Shown: positions 15,829 to 25,096 of the stretch, in pieces
How positions within the stretch are numbered: position 1 is the first letter of the stretch
How the letters are laid out: each line of letters opens with the position of its first letter
Source of the DNA: Gemmatimonadota bacterium
Lineage (GTDB): Bacteria; Gemmatimonadota; Gemmatimonadetes; Gemmatimonadales; Gemmatimonadaceae
Assembly: GCA_016871895.1 (NCBI GenBank)
Contig: VHBO01000001.1
Coordinates: 62,001-126,000, forward strand
Length of the DNA stretch: 64,000 nt
Reading direction: 5' to 3'
Made by a program: the position numbers and the translations under genes
Notes under the pieces: generated by a model
Told to the model about the DNA's origin: nothing
The model's input: the letters and a program-made list of their open reading frames with translations, nothing else
Database searches by the model: none

Positions 15829-15870
15829 CGCTTGCGGTGACGCCGGGGTCCTGATGAGGATTCCCGGTCG

Positions 15871-16338
15871 ATGACCCCCAAGACCATCCGGACCCCATCC
15901 CCCGACGCGCACCCGGTGCGCGACGCCGCCGACGCCCTCTACCGAGCGGCGCAGGAGAGCTGCCGACAGCACGACCGGCTCGCCCGGACGCTGCAGCACG
16001 GGCTCGATGACCTCGAGTTGGAGGGCGTGGCTGAAGTCGCCGACCTCTGCGATCGGCAGCTCGCGACGGCCACGACCCGGTACGAGACGACCGCGGCCGC
16101 GGGGCGCGGTGCCGAGGACGAGGGATGGTGGCATTCGGCGAACGCGCTCTGGATGGCGAGCCGCGAGTACTGCCGACGTCACGCGCAGAGCGATGCCGTA
16201 GCCACCCGACTCAAGCGGCACGGCGCCGCGCAGCTCGGCGAGATTTCGATGGAGTACGAGCTGGAGCTCTCGGCGCGGATCGCGCTCCGCCAGGCGATCG
16301 CGGGGTACGCGACCCACCGACCCGACGCCTCGGCCTGA
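15871..16338 (+). CDS. Protein of unknown function, helical
   Basis: A 155-residue cytosolic protein, nearly all predicted helix, rich in Ala, Arg and Glu, with scattered cysteines (ESCRQHDR, ADLCDRQ, REYCRRHA). No signal peptide or membrane helix and no recognised family. Codon use and base composition match the neighbours, and a strong hairpin follows directly, so it looks like a genuine gene. It stands alone between the ispH operon and a convergent operon. Confidence 0.6.
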   Translation: MTPKTIRTPSPDAHPVRDAADALYRAAQESCRQHDRLARTLQHGLDDLELEGVAEVADLCDRQLATATTRYETTAAAGRGAEDEGWWHSANALWMASREYCRRHAQSDAVATRLKRHGAAQLGEISMEYELELSARIALRQAIAGYATHRPDASA

Positions 16339-16345
16339 TTGCGAG

Positions 16346-16367
16346 GCGGGGCGCCGAGGCGCCCCGC
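16346..16367. terminator. Bidirectional hairpin terminator
   Basis: A perfect 10-base inverted repeat, GCGGGGCGCC GAGG-type turn GGCGCCCCGC, in the 33-base gap between two convergent genes. There is no U-tract, so it may work with Rho or simply protect the 3' ends. Confidence 0.7.
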
Positions 16368-16371
16368 ACAC

Positions 16372-18306
16372 TCACCGCGCGTCGCTCACCTCGGCCCACG
16401 CGGCCATCGCCGCGTCGAGCGCCCGCCGCGCCGCCGCGAGCTCCTGATCCAGCGCCGCGGCCGTGCGTGCCTTCTCCGCCGATCCGTCATAGAGCTCTGG
16501 GTCAGCGAGCTGCGCCTCGAGCTCCGCGACGCGCGCCTCGTGCCGCTGCACGCTGCGTTCTGCGTCCTCGGCGGCGCGCTTGCGCGCGCGTCGGGCCGAG
16601 TGGTCGTCCTCCTGCGACGCTTCATTCCGCTTGGCGCGCACCTTCTCCGCGGCGCGCCGCGCGTCAGCGGCCTCGGCGTCGGCCTTCGCCGCCGCGGCGA
16701 TCCGCGCGGCGCGGTCCGCCTCCCATTCGATGAAGGGGCCGTCGTAATCGCGTAGGCGCGTCCCGTCGAACCACCAGACGCGCGTGGCGACCTCACGGAG
16801 GAAGGCGCGGTCGTGGCTCACGAGGAGCACCGTCCCCTCATACTCAGCGAGCGCGTCCTCGAGTGCTTCGATGTTCTCGACGTCGAGGTGGTTCGTGGGC
16901 TCGTCGAGGACGAGGAGGTTGGCGTGCGAGAGCGTGATGAGCGCCATCGCCATCCGGGCGCGCTCGCCGCCGCTCAGGGTGCCGATCTCGCGGAAGACCT
17001 CGTCACCGCTGAAGCCGAAGGCGCCGAGGTGGTTCTGCACCGCGCCGCGGCTCCAGAGCGGTCGCTGGTCGAGGATCGCGTCCATCAGCGACTTCCGGAG
17101 CGGGAGGTTGGCGAGGTCCTGGCGGAACCAGGCGGGGGTGATCGAGCTGCCGATACGCGCCTCCCCGGCCGCGGGGGCGCGCTCGCCGAAGAGCGTCGTG
17201 ATGAACGACGACTTGCCCGCCCCGTTCGGCCCGACGAGGGCCACGAAGTCGTTGCGGCGCAGCACGGCGGTGAAGTCCTCGACGAGGACGCGGTCCGGCA
17301 CTTCGACGCGCAGGTCCTTCACGGCGATGACCTGATCGCCGCCACGTTCCGCCGGCTCGAAGCGCAGCGACATCGCCGCCGGGTCGCCCGGGGGCGGCGC
17401 GAGGCGCGGGAGCCGCTCGAGCCGCTTCCGCTTCCCCTTCGCCTGGAAGGAGTTCACTCCCGCGAGGTTCCGCCGGATGTACTCCTCCTCCTTCTTAACA
17501 TAGGCGATCTGCTTCTGTAGCTCGCGCTCACGTGTCAACCGCCGCTCGGCGCGCTGCGGGACGAACTCCGAGTAGTTCCCCTTGTACCACTCGCCGCTCC
17601 GCCCCTCGATGTGGAGGATGTGCGTGCAGATGGCATCGAGGAAGGCGCGGTCGTGCGAGACGACGAGGATCGTCTCATCGCACTCGCGGAGCCAATCCTG
17701 CAGCCAGGTGGTGGTGTCGAGATCGAGGTGGTTCGTGGGCTCGTCGAGCATCAGCAGGTCGGCCGGCGCGATGAGTTGCGCGGCGAGACCGACGCGGCCG
17801 CGCTCGCCACCCGAGAGGGACGCCACCGCGCGCGTCTTCGACTCCTCGGCGTCGAAGCCGAGGCCCTGCAGCACCGCGTCGACGCGGGCGTGGTAGACGT
17901 AGCCGCCGAGGTCGGCGAACCGTTCCTGGTCGCGACCGAACTTCTCGAGGAACTCCTCGGTGACCTTCTCCCCGAGCTCTCCCAGCTGGATGGCCTGGTC
18001 GGCGAGGGATTGCTCGAGCGCGATGACCTCGCGCCACGCGGCGGCAGCGGCCTGCCAGACCGTGGTGGCGCCCTCGAAGGCGCGATGCTGGTCGAGCAGA
18101 GCGTGCCGGAGCCCTGGCTTCCGCGCGACGCTCCCGGCCGTCGCGGTGAGGTCGCTCGTGATCACCTTGAAGAGCGAGGACTTCCCGGCGCCGTTGCGGC
18201 CGATGATCCCCCACCGGTCCCCTTCACCGACGGTGAAGGTGATGTCCTTGAGGAGTTCCGTGGCGCCGAAGGAGATCCCGACGCCCGACATCGAGAGCAG
18301 GCTCAT
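16372..18306 (-). CDS. ABC-F family ATPase (Uup/EttA type)
   Basis: A 644-residue soluble protein with two ABC ATPase domains and no membrane part; ABC-F proteins act on the ribosome E site. Domain 1 has GIIGRNGAGKSS, the signature LSGGERGRVGLA and Walker B LLMLDEPTNHLDL; domain 2 has ALVGPNGAGKSS, LSGGERARMAMA and LLVLDEPTNHLDV. Between them is the long charged linker (YVKKEEEYIRRNLAGVNSFQAKGKRKRLERL), the family's tRNA-interaction motif region. The C-terminal Arg/Glu/Ala coiled coil is typical of Uup. Its ATG overlaps the stop of the acyl-CoA dehydrogenase gene (ATGA). Confidence 0.92.
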   Translation of the reverse strand: MSLLSMSGVGISFGATELLKDITFTVGEGDRWGIIGRNGAGKSSLFKVITSDLTATAGSVARKPGLRHALLDQHRAFEGATTVWQAAAAAWREVIALEQSLADQAIQLGELGEKVTEEFLEKFGRDQERFADLGGYVYHARVDAVLQGLGFDAEESKTRAVASLSGGERGRVGLAAQLIAPADLLMLDEPTNHLDLDTTTWLQDWLRECDETILVVSHDRAFLDAICTHILHIEGRSGEWYKGNYSEFVPQRAERRLTRERELQKQIAYVKKEEEYIRRNLAGVNSFQAKGKRKRLERLPRLAPPPGDPAAMSLRFEPAERGGDQVIAVKDLRVEVPDRVLVEDFTAVLRRNDFVALVGPNGAGKSSFITTLFGERAPAAGEARIGSSITPAWFRQDLANLPLRKSLMDAILDQRPLWSRGAVQNHLGAFGFSGDEVFREIGTLSGGERARMAMALITLSHANLLVLDEPTNHLDVENIEALEDALAEYEGTVLLVSHDRAFLREVATRVWWFDGTRLRDYDGPFIEWEADRAARIAAAAKADAEAADARRAAEKVRAKRNEASQEDDHSARRARKRAAEDAERSVQRHEARVAELEAQLADPELYDGSAEKARTAAALDQELAAARRALDAAMAAWAEVSDAR

Positions 18307-20087
18307 ACGTCGGTCGGGGTCGGGACGGTGAGGTCGCCCGACTCGAGCGCGCGCGCCGCGACGGCGCGGACGGTGTCGTCGGCGTTACGCTCGAGGGCGC
18401 GGATGGCGCGACGCGTCCGGCGCATCGCGGTGGGGATGAAGAGGCGCGCGGCCTCGAGGTCCGCGATGGCCCCCGCCTCGCCATGGCGCGCAATCGCGCT
18501 CGTCACACGCGAGAGCACCGCGGTCGCGAGGAAGAGGTCGATGGCGGCGTTCGCCATCCGCTCCTGCAGCAGCTGCCGCTCGATGATCCCCTTGCCGTGC
18601 TCGATCAGCGCCTTCTCGACCGCGAGGGCGAGGCCGTGGATGTTCTCGGCCACCAGGTCGGCTTCCTCGGCGAGCACGGGGTGCACCTTGGTGAAGCTCG
18701 GCTTCACGAGCGTGCGCTTCACGCGGCCCGTGAGGTAACTCGAGATGGCCCCGAGGGAGTGGAGCGGATCCTTGAACGCCTTCCCGACCGCCTTGAGCTC
18801 CTCGCCCGGCTGCTGAAGCCCCATCAGCGCGATGAGGGCGCGCAGGACCTCGTTGGCCCCCTCGAAGATCATGTTGATGCGCGAGTCGCGGAGCGCCTGC
18901 TCGTACCGGTACTCCTTGGAGTAGCCGATGCCGCCGGCGATCTGCATCGCCTCGCTCGCGGTGCGGAAGACGAGCTCGGAGGCGTAGATCTTGCAGGCCG
19001 CCGTCTCCAACGAGAAGTCGACGCCGCCGCGGTCCACCATCCCGGCGCAGAGCATCCATCCCGCATCGCTCGCGTAGCAGTCAGCCGCGGCGGCCGCGAT
19101 CTTGCGCTGGATCATCTCGAACTGGCCGATGGGCCGCCCGAACTGCTCGCGCTGCCGGGCGTGCGCGATCGCCATGTTCATGATTTCGCGCGTGCCGCGC
19201 GTCGAGCCCGCGGCGAGCCCGAGCCGGCCCGAGTTGAGAATCTCGAGCGCGATATGGAAGCCGTCGCCCACCTCGCCGAGCCGGTCCTCGACGGGGATGC
19301 GGACGCCGTCGAAGGTGATCGTGCGGGTATCGCTTCCCTTGATTCCCATCTTCTCCTCGAGCTTGCCGAGCGAGACGCCGGGGGCCTTGGCGTCGACGGT
19401 GAAGGCCGTCACGCGCTGCTTCGGCTTCCCGTCGATGACGACGGGGACCTTCGCGAAGACGGTCAGCACGCCCGCGTAGCCGGCGTTGGAGATCCAGATC
19501 TTGGTGCCGTCGAGGACGTAGTGCGTGCCGTCCTCGCTGAGGACGGCGGTCGTCCGCATCGCCTGCGCGTCGGAGCCGGAGCCCGGCTCGGTGAGACAGA
19601 AGGCGCCGATGAGCTCGCCGGTGGCACAGCGCGGGAGCCAGCGCTGCTTCTGCGCCTCGGTGCCGAAGAGGATGATCCCCTTGATGCCGATGCTCTGGTG
19701 CGCGCCGAAGTACACGGCGAGCGCGGCGTCCCGGGCACCGATTTCGCCAAAGACGCGGCTAAAGACGAGCGTCGACGCACCGAAGCCACCGTATGCCTCG
19801 GGGATGTTCAGCCCCATCAGGCCGAGCTCCGCCATCCCCTGCCGCACCGCGTCGGGGAAGTGCCCCTCGTGGTCGATGCGCGCCGAGTCGACGGTGTCGT
19901 CTGCCCAAGTGCGGAAGCTGTCGAGGATCGCGGTGAGCGATTCGCGCTCCTCGGCCGTCGGTTCGGGGAAGGGGAAGACGAGGTCTTCGCGGATCTCCCC
20001 GAGGAAGACGCCGCGCGTAAAGGACGGATGGTGGTCCGGGTCGGCGAGGTGCGGCGCGGCGGCGGGAGCGGCGGTCGGGGCGGTCAT
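18303..20087 (-). CDS. Acyl-CoA dehydrogenase (VLCAD/ACAD9-like)
   Basis: A 594-residue flavoenzyme that would introduce the alpha-beta double bond in acyl-CoA, the first step of fatty acid beta-oxidation. It has the FAD/substrate block [17 protein letters not shown], the [26 protein letters not shown] segment, [30 protein letters not shown], and the [30 protein letters not shown] block with the catalytic Glu in FEGANEV. The extra C-terminal domain of about 180 residues marks the long-chain VLCAD/ACAD9 subgroup. The start is the ATG after which [11 protein letters not shown] begins; a minus-strand TAACTT box lies about 40 bases upstream (near 20130). Confidence 0.92.
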   Translation of the reverse strand: MTAPTAAPAAAPHLADPDHHPSFTRGVFLGEIREDLVFPFPEPTAEERESLTAILDSFRTWADDTVDSARIDHEGHFPDAVRQGMAELGLMGLNIPEAYGGFGASTLVFSRVFGEIGARDAALAVYFGAHQSIGIKGIILFGTEAQKQRWLPRCATGELIGAFCLTEPGSGSDAQAMRTTAVLSEDGTHYVLDGTKIWISNAGYAGVLTVFAKVPVVIDGKPKQRVTAFTVDAKAPGVSLGKLEEKMGIKGSDTRTITFDGVRIPVEDRLGEVGDGFHIALEILNSGRLGLAAGSTRGTREIMNMAIAHARQREQFGRPIGQFEMIQRKIAAAAADCYASDAGWMLCAGMVDRGGVDFSLETAACKIYASELVFRTASEAMQIAGGIGYSKEYRYEQALRDSRINMIFEGANEVLRALIALMGLQQPGEELKAVGKAFKDPLHSLGAISSYLTGRVKRTLVKPSFTKVHPVLAEEADLVAENIHGLALAVEKALIEHGKGIIERQLLQERMANAAIDLFLATAVLSRVTSAIARHGEAGAIADLEAARLFIPTAMRRTRRAIRALERNADDTVRAVAARALESGDLTVPTPTDV

Positions 20088-20181
20088 CGGGCGAGGCGGG
20101 GCGGAGACGTGGAGGGCGATGCGATGGAAGTTATCGGCACGCCCGGCTTGCGGTGCATCCCGGGGGTGCCGAGGTTGCGGG

Positions 20182-21228
20182 ATGCGACTCCACTGGCCGC
20201 TCGCCCTCGTCGTCCTCGTCCCGCTGGCTGGCGCCGCGGGGTGGCTCCTCGCCTGGCCGATCCAGCGGCTCTTGACCCGGATCGTCCGCGGTGCCGATGT
20301 CGGGCTCGACGACCTCTTGGTGGCAGCCGCCAAGCGTCCCCTCGCGCTCCTCCTCGCCGCCGGCGTCTCGCGCGCCGCGCTCGAGTGGATCCGCACCGAG
20401 AAGGCCATCCAGCGCGTCGCCGTCGACGTCCAGGGGGCGGCGGCGATCGTCGCGCTCTTCTGGTTCCTCTGGCGTGCGATCGGGGTGGCGCGAACAGCGC
20501 TCCCGGCGAGTGGGTGGGCGGCGCAGCGGCCGGCCTTCCGCTCCCTGATCCCGCTCGCCGCGCGGCTCGGCCGGATCCTCGTCCTCGTCACCGGTGTGCT
20601 CGCGGTGCTCGCGAGCTTCGGCTACGAGGTCGCCACGCTCCTCGCCGGCCTGGGCATCGGTGGGATCGCGATCGCCTTCGCGGCGCAGAAGACGCTCGAG
20701 CACTTCTTCGGTTCGGTCGCGATCGGGATCGACCAGCCCTTCCGCGTCGGCGATACCATCGTCGTCGACGGGATCGAGGGGGAGGTGGAGGCGATTGGGC
20801 TCCGGTCCACGCGTCTCCGCACCGCCGATCGGACCGTCGTGAGCCTGCCGAACGGGCGGCTCGCCGATATGCGCACCGAGAACCTCGGGCCTCGTGACCG
20901 ATTCCGCTTCCGGACCCGCTTCGGGCTCGCGCACGGGACCCCGGCGGCGACGGTCACGCGCGTCCGCGACGCCGTCGAGGCGCGTCTGCGCGCCGAGCCG
21001 CTTGTCTGGGCTGACCTCGTCAGCGTCCGGGTCGTCGCGCTGGCGGAGGCATCGATCGACCTTGAGGTGGTCTGCTGGGTTCGCACCACGGACAACGAGG
21101 TCTTCAAGCGGGTGCGCGAGGGGTTGCTGCTCGGGATCCTCCGGTGCGTCGAGGGGGCGGGGTCGACCCTTGCCTTCCCGCGGCAGAGCGTCGCCCTCCA
21201 CCGGATCGACGACGGCGGCGCCCCCTGA
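20182..21228 (+). CDS. MscS family mechanosensitive channel
   Basis: A 348-residue membrane protein that would open under membrane tension to release solutes on osmotic downshock. Hydrophobic helices lie near residues 4-24, 80-105 and 120-140, followed by the pore-lining TM3 rich in Gly and Ala ([29 protein letters not shown]) and the MscS beta domain ([43 protein letters not shown]). The C-terminal alpha/beta domain is complete. It is transcribed divergently from the acyl-CoA dehydrogenase; 94 bases separate the two starts. Confidence 0.92.
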   Translation: MRLHWPLALVVLVPLAGAAGWLLAWPIQRLLTRIVRGADVGLDDLLVAAAKRPLALLLAAGVSRAALEWIRTEKAIQRVAVDVQGAAAIVALFWFLWRAIGVARTALPASGWAAQRPAFRSLIPLAARLGRILVLVTGVLAVLASFGYEVATLLAGLGIGGIAIAFAAQKTLEHFFGSVAIGIDQPFRVGDTIVVDGIEGEVEAIGLRSTRLRTADRTVVSLPNGRLADMRTENLGPRDRFRFRTRFGLAHGTPAATVTRVRDAVEARLRAEPLVWADLVSVRVVALAEASIDLEVVCWVRTTDNEVFKRVREGLLLGILRCVEGAGSTLAFPRQSVALHRIDDGGAP

Positions 21229-21322
21229 TCGGGCGGGGGCGTCGGGGTCGGCGCCGTCGCTGTCGACGGACCCCTGAACGGGATGTGACCCGCCGGGCCG
21301 GTGGGCGAGTCTCCTTCATCGG

Positions 21323-21868
21323 ATGACGGCGCGCTCCGACGGCACTCTCGTGCAGGCGGTCCTAGCCGGCGACGGCGACGCCTTCGCCGCGTTGGTGCGT
21401 CGCCATCAGGCACCGATGTTCCGCTATGCGGTCCGGATGTGTGGGGACCGCGACGATGCCGATGATGTGGTGCAGTCGGCGTTCGTGCGGGCGTATCGGA
21501 ATCTCGCGCAGTGTCGGGAGATGGAGCGGTTCGCATCGTGGCTGCGGCAGATCGTGATGAACGAGTGCCGGACTTTGCTGGCGACCCGCAACCGCCGGAG
21601 TCGGTGGTTCGTGGCGGACGAGGCGGTGCTGGCGGCGACGCTGGCGCCCGCCGAGTCGACCGAGGGGACGGAGCTCGGACGGATCGAGCGCGCGTTAGGG
21701 ACGTTGACCCCTGACCTGCGCGAGGCCTTCCTCCTGAAACATCTGGAGGAGCTGAGCTATGAGGAGATGGCGGAACTCACGGGGGCCGGGGTGTCGGCGC
21801 TCAAGATGCGGGTGAAGCGGGCCTGCGAGCAGCTGCGGGAGCGGCTAGAGGGGAGGGGAGATGACTGA
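21323..21868 (+). CDS. ECF-type RNA polymerase sigma factor
   Basis: A 181-residue sigma factor with region 2 (DAFAALVRRHQAPMFRYAVRMCGDRDDADDVVQSAFVRAYRNL) and region 4 (LTPDLREAFLLKHLEELSYEEMAELTGAGVSALKMRVKRACEQL). In region 4 the usual PxGTVKS is VSALKMR. It is the first of five genes read in one direction and overlaps the next gene by 8 bases, so the next product is the expected regulatory partner. It probably controls this envelope operon, including itself; no promoter motif could be confirmed by eye. Confidence 0.93.
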   Translation: MTARSDGTLVQAVLAGDGDAFAALVRRHQAPMFRYAVRMCGDRDDADDVVQSAFVRAYRNLAQCREMERFASWLRQIVMNECRTLLATRNRRSRWFVADEAVLAATLAPAESTEGTELGRIERALGTLTPDLREAFLLKHLEELSYEEMAELTGAGVSALKMRVKRACEQLRERLEGRGDD

Positions 21869-22421
21869 TCCGATCGAACAGGACGACGCGCGGTTCGGGG
21901 CGCGGCTCGGCGCGACGCTCCGAGCCGCGGAGCCGTTGCCCCCGGGCGCGGAGGCACGTTTGCTCGCCACGCTCGCGGCCACGCCGCGCCCGTCGCGCCC
22001 GCTTCCGTGGTGGCGTCGCCCGCGCACGCTGCGGCTCTCGCCGATCGGCGGCCTCGCGCTCGCCGCCGGCTTCGCCGGCCTGATGGTCCTCGGCACGCTC
22101 GGCGTCACGCGTGAGACGGCGCCCACGGTGGCTGCCGTCGCGCCGGACACCGTGCACCTCGTCCGATTCGTGCTCGTGAACCCCGGGGCGCGGCAGGTCT
22201 CGCTCGCCGGGGATTTTAACGGATGGCAGGCGGAGGCGCTGACCCCGGCCGCTTCCGGCGGAGTCTGGAGCGTCGCGCTCCCGCTCCGCGCCGGACGCTA
22301 CGAGTACGCGTTCGTCGTGGATGGCGAGCGCTGGATCGCCGACCCTGCGCTCCCGGCCGCGCGCGATGAGTTCGGGGGGGTGCATTCTGTGCTCCATCTC
22401 GGCGCCGATCGGGTGATGTGA
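21861..22421 (+). CDS. Membrane-anchored protein with glycogen-binding (CBM48/E-set) domain, putative anti-sigma factor
   Basis: A 186-residue protein with a cytosolic arm of about 60 residues, one transmembrane helix (about 61-82) and a periplasmic C-terminal domain. That domain (98-182) reads like a CBM48/AMPK-beta type glycogen-binding module: VRFVLVNPGARQVSLAGDFNGWQ with the DFNGW core at 118-122, then GVWSVALPLRAGRYEYAFVVDGERWIADP. Position directly after an ECF sigma gene, with an 8-base overlap, is where anti-sigma genes sit, and the cytosolic arm starting with short acidic helices fits. The reading is that the periplasmic module senses something and the arm holds sigma; this is inference. 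Confidence 0.75.
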   Translation: MTDPIEQDDARFGARLGATLRAAEPLPPGAEARLLATLAATPRPSRPLPWWRRPRTLRLSPIGGLALAAGFAGLMVLGTLGVTRETAPTVAAVAPDTVHLVRFVLVNPGARQVSLAGDFNGWQAEALTPAASGGVWSVALPLRAGRYEYAFVVDGERWIADPALPAARDEFGGVHSVLHLGADRVM

Positions 22422-22504
22422 CGCGCACGTCGCATCCCGGAGTCTTACTTTCAGAACGTCGGCCTTCCTCGCGCCGGCGTCATCACCACCAGCTGGAGCT
22501 GACG

Positions 22505-23071
22505 ATGTTCCGAACCCGTGCCCTCCCCGCCCTCGCGGCGGCCCTCCTGCTGGGTGCCTGCGATATGCTCCCCACGGGGAACGACCAGGTCGCCCTCGCC
22601 GATGACTATGCGCTCGTGATGTTCGGCGAGCCGGGGGCGTCCCTCGAGGGGACCCTCGGTCCGCAGGCCTCGCATCACGCGACCGATGGCCGTTCGGGCC
22701 GCGCGCCGCTCCCCGACTCGCTCGCGCTGACCCAGGCGCAGAAGGATTCCATCGACGCGCTGAAGGCGGCGTTCGCGGCGGCGAACGCCGAGCCGCTCGC
22801 GCAGCTGAAGGCGATCTTCGATGAGGCAAAGGCGGCCCGTCAGGCGGGGAAGACCCGCGATGAGGTGCACGCGATCCTGCAGCAGGCGCGCCCGATCCGC
22901 GACGCGCTCAAGCCCGCCGTTGAGGCGCTGCACACCGCGATCCGCGCGGTCTTCACGCCGGCGCAGCGCGCGTGGCTCGAGGCCAATCGTCCGCCGATGC
23001 CGGGTGGGCTCGGGCCGATCGGTCGTCACGGCCGTCGTCCGCCGCCGCCCCCGCCGGGCGGGAACGGCTGA
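22505..23071 (+). CDS. Spy/CpxP-like (LTxxQ) lipoprotein
   Basis: A 188-residue predicted lipoprotein: MFRTRALPALAAALLLGAC gives a clean lipobox (LGAC) with the lipidated Cys at 19. The mature part is helical and has two LTxxQ-type motifs typical of the Spy/CpxP/CnrX fold: LALTQAQKDSIDALK and VFTPAQRAWLEANR. Such proteins act as periplasmic chaperones or metal/misfolding sensors linked to envelope stress regulators. The end is a Gly/Pro/Arg-rich tail with six consecutive prolines. It lies third in the sigma operon, matching the trio order seen again at 62171-63521. Confidence 0.75.
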   Translation: MFRTRALPALAAALLLGACDMLPTGNDQVALADDYALVMFGEPGASLEGTLGPQASHHATDGRSGRAPLPDSLALTQAQKDSIDALKAAFAAANAEPLAQLKAIFDEAKAARQAGKTRDEVHAILQQARPIRDALKPAVEALHTAIRAVFTPAQRAWLEANRPPMPGGLGPIGRHGRRPPPPPPGGNG

Positions 23072-23104
23072 GTCGTCTGGACGTCCACTGACGGGATCTC
23101 GCTG

Positions 23105-23875
23105 ATGCGTTCCCTCTCTCACATCTGCCTCGTGGTCCTCGGCGTGCTCGTCCTCTCGGGGACGCGCGCCGTGGCCCAGGGGCCCGGGCGCGACCCGGTG
23201 GCGCGGCTCCGTGAGGTGTTGCCCGCCGATGTCGCCGAGCGGGTGATCGCTACGGTGACCGCGGCGCGCGAGCGTGGGTTACCGTCGCAGGCACTCGAGA
23301 ACCGTGCGCTCAAGTACGCGGCGCGCGGCGTCGCTCCGGAGCAGATCGAACGTTCGGTGGCGGAGCACGCCACGCGGATGGACCGTGCGCAGACGGCACT
23401 CGCTGGCGCGCGCGGTGGGATGCGCCCGGCCGGCGACGAGGTCGATGCCGCCGCCGAGGCAATGCGGATGGGCGTCGACGGCGCGGGGGTGAGTGCGCTG
23501 GCGAAGTCCGCGCCGTCGGGACGTTCGCTCGCGGTCCCGCTCTTCGTCGTCGGGAGTCTCGTCGATCGTGGGCTGCCGTCGGACGAGGCGATCGCCCGCG
23601 TGCGAGACCGCCTGCAGACGCGGGCAACCGATGCCGAGCTCGAGCGGTTGCCGGACGCGGACGGCCCGGGTGGTCCGCGTGGTCCCCGTGGTCCCCGTGA
23701 TGGGATGCGGCCGGGCGGAGAGCGAGGTGGAATTCGAGATGGGGCACGTCCCGGAATGCGTCCCGGTGGTCCGGGGCAGGGGATGCCCGGCGTCCGCGGT
23801 CCCGGGGTCCCGCAGAACGGTGGCCCGTCCACCGCGCCTCGACCGGGTGGTGGACCGCCGCGGCGGCGTCCCTAA
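23105..23875 (+). CDS. Secreted protein with collagen-like Gly/Pro/Arg-rich tail
   Basis: A 256-residue exported protein with signal peptide MRSLSHICLVVLGVLVLSGTRAVAQ. The first 160 mature residues are helical and polar (ARLREVLPADVAERVIATVTAARERGLP, IERSVAEHATRM) with no recognised family. The last 70 residues are low-complexity, with runs of GPRGP and RPGG triplets that resemble collagen-type Gly-X-Y repeats but are irregular. It lies 33 bases after the Spy-like gene and 12 bases before the next, so it belongs to the sigma operon. Confidence 0.65.
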   Translation: MRSLSHICLVVLGVLVLSGTRAVAQGPGRDPVARLREVLPADVAERVIATVTAARERGLPSQALENRALKYAARGVAPEQIERSVAEHATRMDRAQTALAGARGGMRPAGDEVDAAAEAMRMGVDGAGVSALAKSAPSGRSLAVPLFVVGSLVDRGLPSDEAIARVRDRLQTRATDAELERLPDADGPGGPRGPRGPRDGMRPGGERGGIRDGARPGMRPGGPGQGMPGVRGPGVPQNGGPSTAPRPGGGPPRRRP

Positions 23876-23887
23876 GCCAGCGCGTTG

Positions 23888-25096
23888 ATGTCGCATCGCC
23901 CGCGGGCGAGCGGAGGGATCACCGGGTGGGCGCTCAGGCGCCTGCCCGGTTTCGTCTTGCTGTGGATGGCGGTCCACCCTGCCGCGCTCGATGCCCAATG
24001 GCTGCAGTCGAGCGTCGGGCTCGGCGCCGCGAGTGTCCGCTACGCGGAGACGCTCGAGACCACGATGGTGAGCCTCACTCCGACGGTCTCGTGGCTCGGC
24101 ACACGCGGTGTCGTCACCGCGACCGGGGTCTTCGCCAGCGCGTCGCTGCAGGGGGTGTTGGCCGCCGCGCTCACGACGTCGTTCGATGCCCCGCTCGCCG
24201 CGGACCTCACGCTACTCACCGGCGGGAGCCGCACGGATGACGCCGTCACCCGCCAATCGCGCGTGACCGGCCGTGTGCACCTGCGGGCCACGCGTGTCGG
24301 CCTCTGGCTCGGCACCGGCGTCGGTCGCGTTACCGATGGCAGCAGTACGAGCGCCACACGTGTGCACGACCTCGGGGCGTGGGTCGACCTCGGCGGGCTC
24401 GGTGTGACCCTCACGCGATTGCCGACGACCGCAGGGGACACCGTCCGCTTCACCGACACCGAGCTCGGCGTCCGGTGGAACTGGGATCGGCTCACCCTCG
24501 ATGCGACCTCCGGGTGGCGCACCGGCACCGCGCGCGTCTCGGGAATCGACGACCCGGGTCGCTGGCGCAACGTGACCGGTACGTTGCGGCTCTCCGGTCG
24601 CGTCGCCGTCGTGGCGGGCGCGGGGTCGTATCCGCTCGACTTGCTGCAGGGATACCCGGCCGGGCGCTTCACAACGGTGAGCCTGCGGTTCACGCCGGCA
24701 TCGGCGCCGCGCGTGGTGGGGCAGGCCGATTTGCCGGGGGAGGTGGCTCGTGACACCGCTCGTGACACCGCTCGTGACACCGCTCGTGACACCGCTCCGG
24801 AATCGAGCGGGCTCTCGACGCTCATCGTGCAGACGCTTGACGACGATCGGCGTCGGCTCCGCGTGCGGGCGCTCGGCGCGACGACCATCGAGCTGCAGGG
24901 GTCGATGACGGCGTGGGCGCCCGTCTCGTTCGTGGCCGAGGGCGACGGCTGGTTCGCGGTGGAGCTGGCGATCCCGGTCGGCACGCACGAACTCGTGCTC
25001 CGGCGCGACGGCGGACGATGGGTGGTGCCGCCGGGGCTCGCGGTGCGGGTGGATGAGTTCGGGGGGGAGACGGGGGTGGTGGTGGTAAGTAGGTGA
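23888..25096 (+). CDS. Outer-membrane beta-barrel-like protein with C-terminal glycogen-binding-type domain
   Basis: A 402-residue exported protein. After the signal peptide (FVLLWMAVHPAALDAQ) come alternating amphipathic strands (LQSSVGLGAASVRYAE, GVVTATGVFASASLQ, RVHLRATRVGLWLGTG, TLRLSGRVAVVAGAG), as in small outer-membrane barrels. A linker holds four copies of RDTA. The last 85 residues (IELQGSMTAWAPVSF, GWFAVELAIPVGTHELVLRRDGGRW, then VRVDEFGG) follow the same plan as the CBM48-type domain of 21861-22421, which ends with ARDEFGGVHSVLHL. The two proteins of one operon thus carry matching modules, one on the inner and one likely on the outer membrane. The preceding TTG at 23885 is an alternative start. 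Confidence 0.7.
   Translation: MSHRPRASGGITGWALRRLPGFVLLWMAVHPAALDAQWLQSSVGLGAASVRYAETLETTMVSLTPTVSWLGTRGVVTATGVFASASLQGVLAAALTTSFDAPLAADLTLLTGGSRTDDAVTRQSRVTGRVHLRATRVGLWLGTGVGRVTDGSSTSATRVHDLGAWVDLGGLGVTLTRLPTTAGDTVRFTDTELGVRWNWDRLTLDATSGWRTGTARVSGIDDPGRWRNVTGTLRLSGRVAVVAGAGSYPLDLLQGYPAGRFTTVSLRFTPASAPRVVGQADLPGEVARDTARDTARDTARDTAPESSGLSTLIVQTLDDDRRRLRVRALGATTIELQGSMTAWAPVSFVAEGDGWFAVELAIPVGTHELVLRRDGGRWVVPPGLAVRVDEFGGETGVVVVSR
24746..24793 (+). repeat. Four 12-base tandem repeats inside a coding region
   Basis: Four identical copies of GCTCGTGACACC encode ARDT four times in the linker between the barrel and the C-terminal domain of the outer-membrane protein. Whole-codon unit length keeps the frame open if copy number changes. 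Confidence 0.9.

Noticed and set aside
16346-16367. Palindrome as an attachment site or transposon end
   Set aside because: Lies exactly between convergent genes with no recombinase or duplicated flanks; a terminator explains it.
24746-24793. Short direct repeats that could suggest a CRISPR array
   Set aside because: Units of 12 bases are contiguous with no spacers and keep a coding frame (ARDT).
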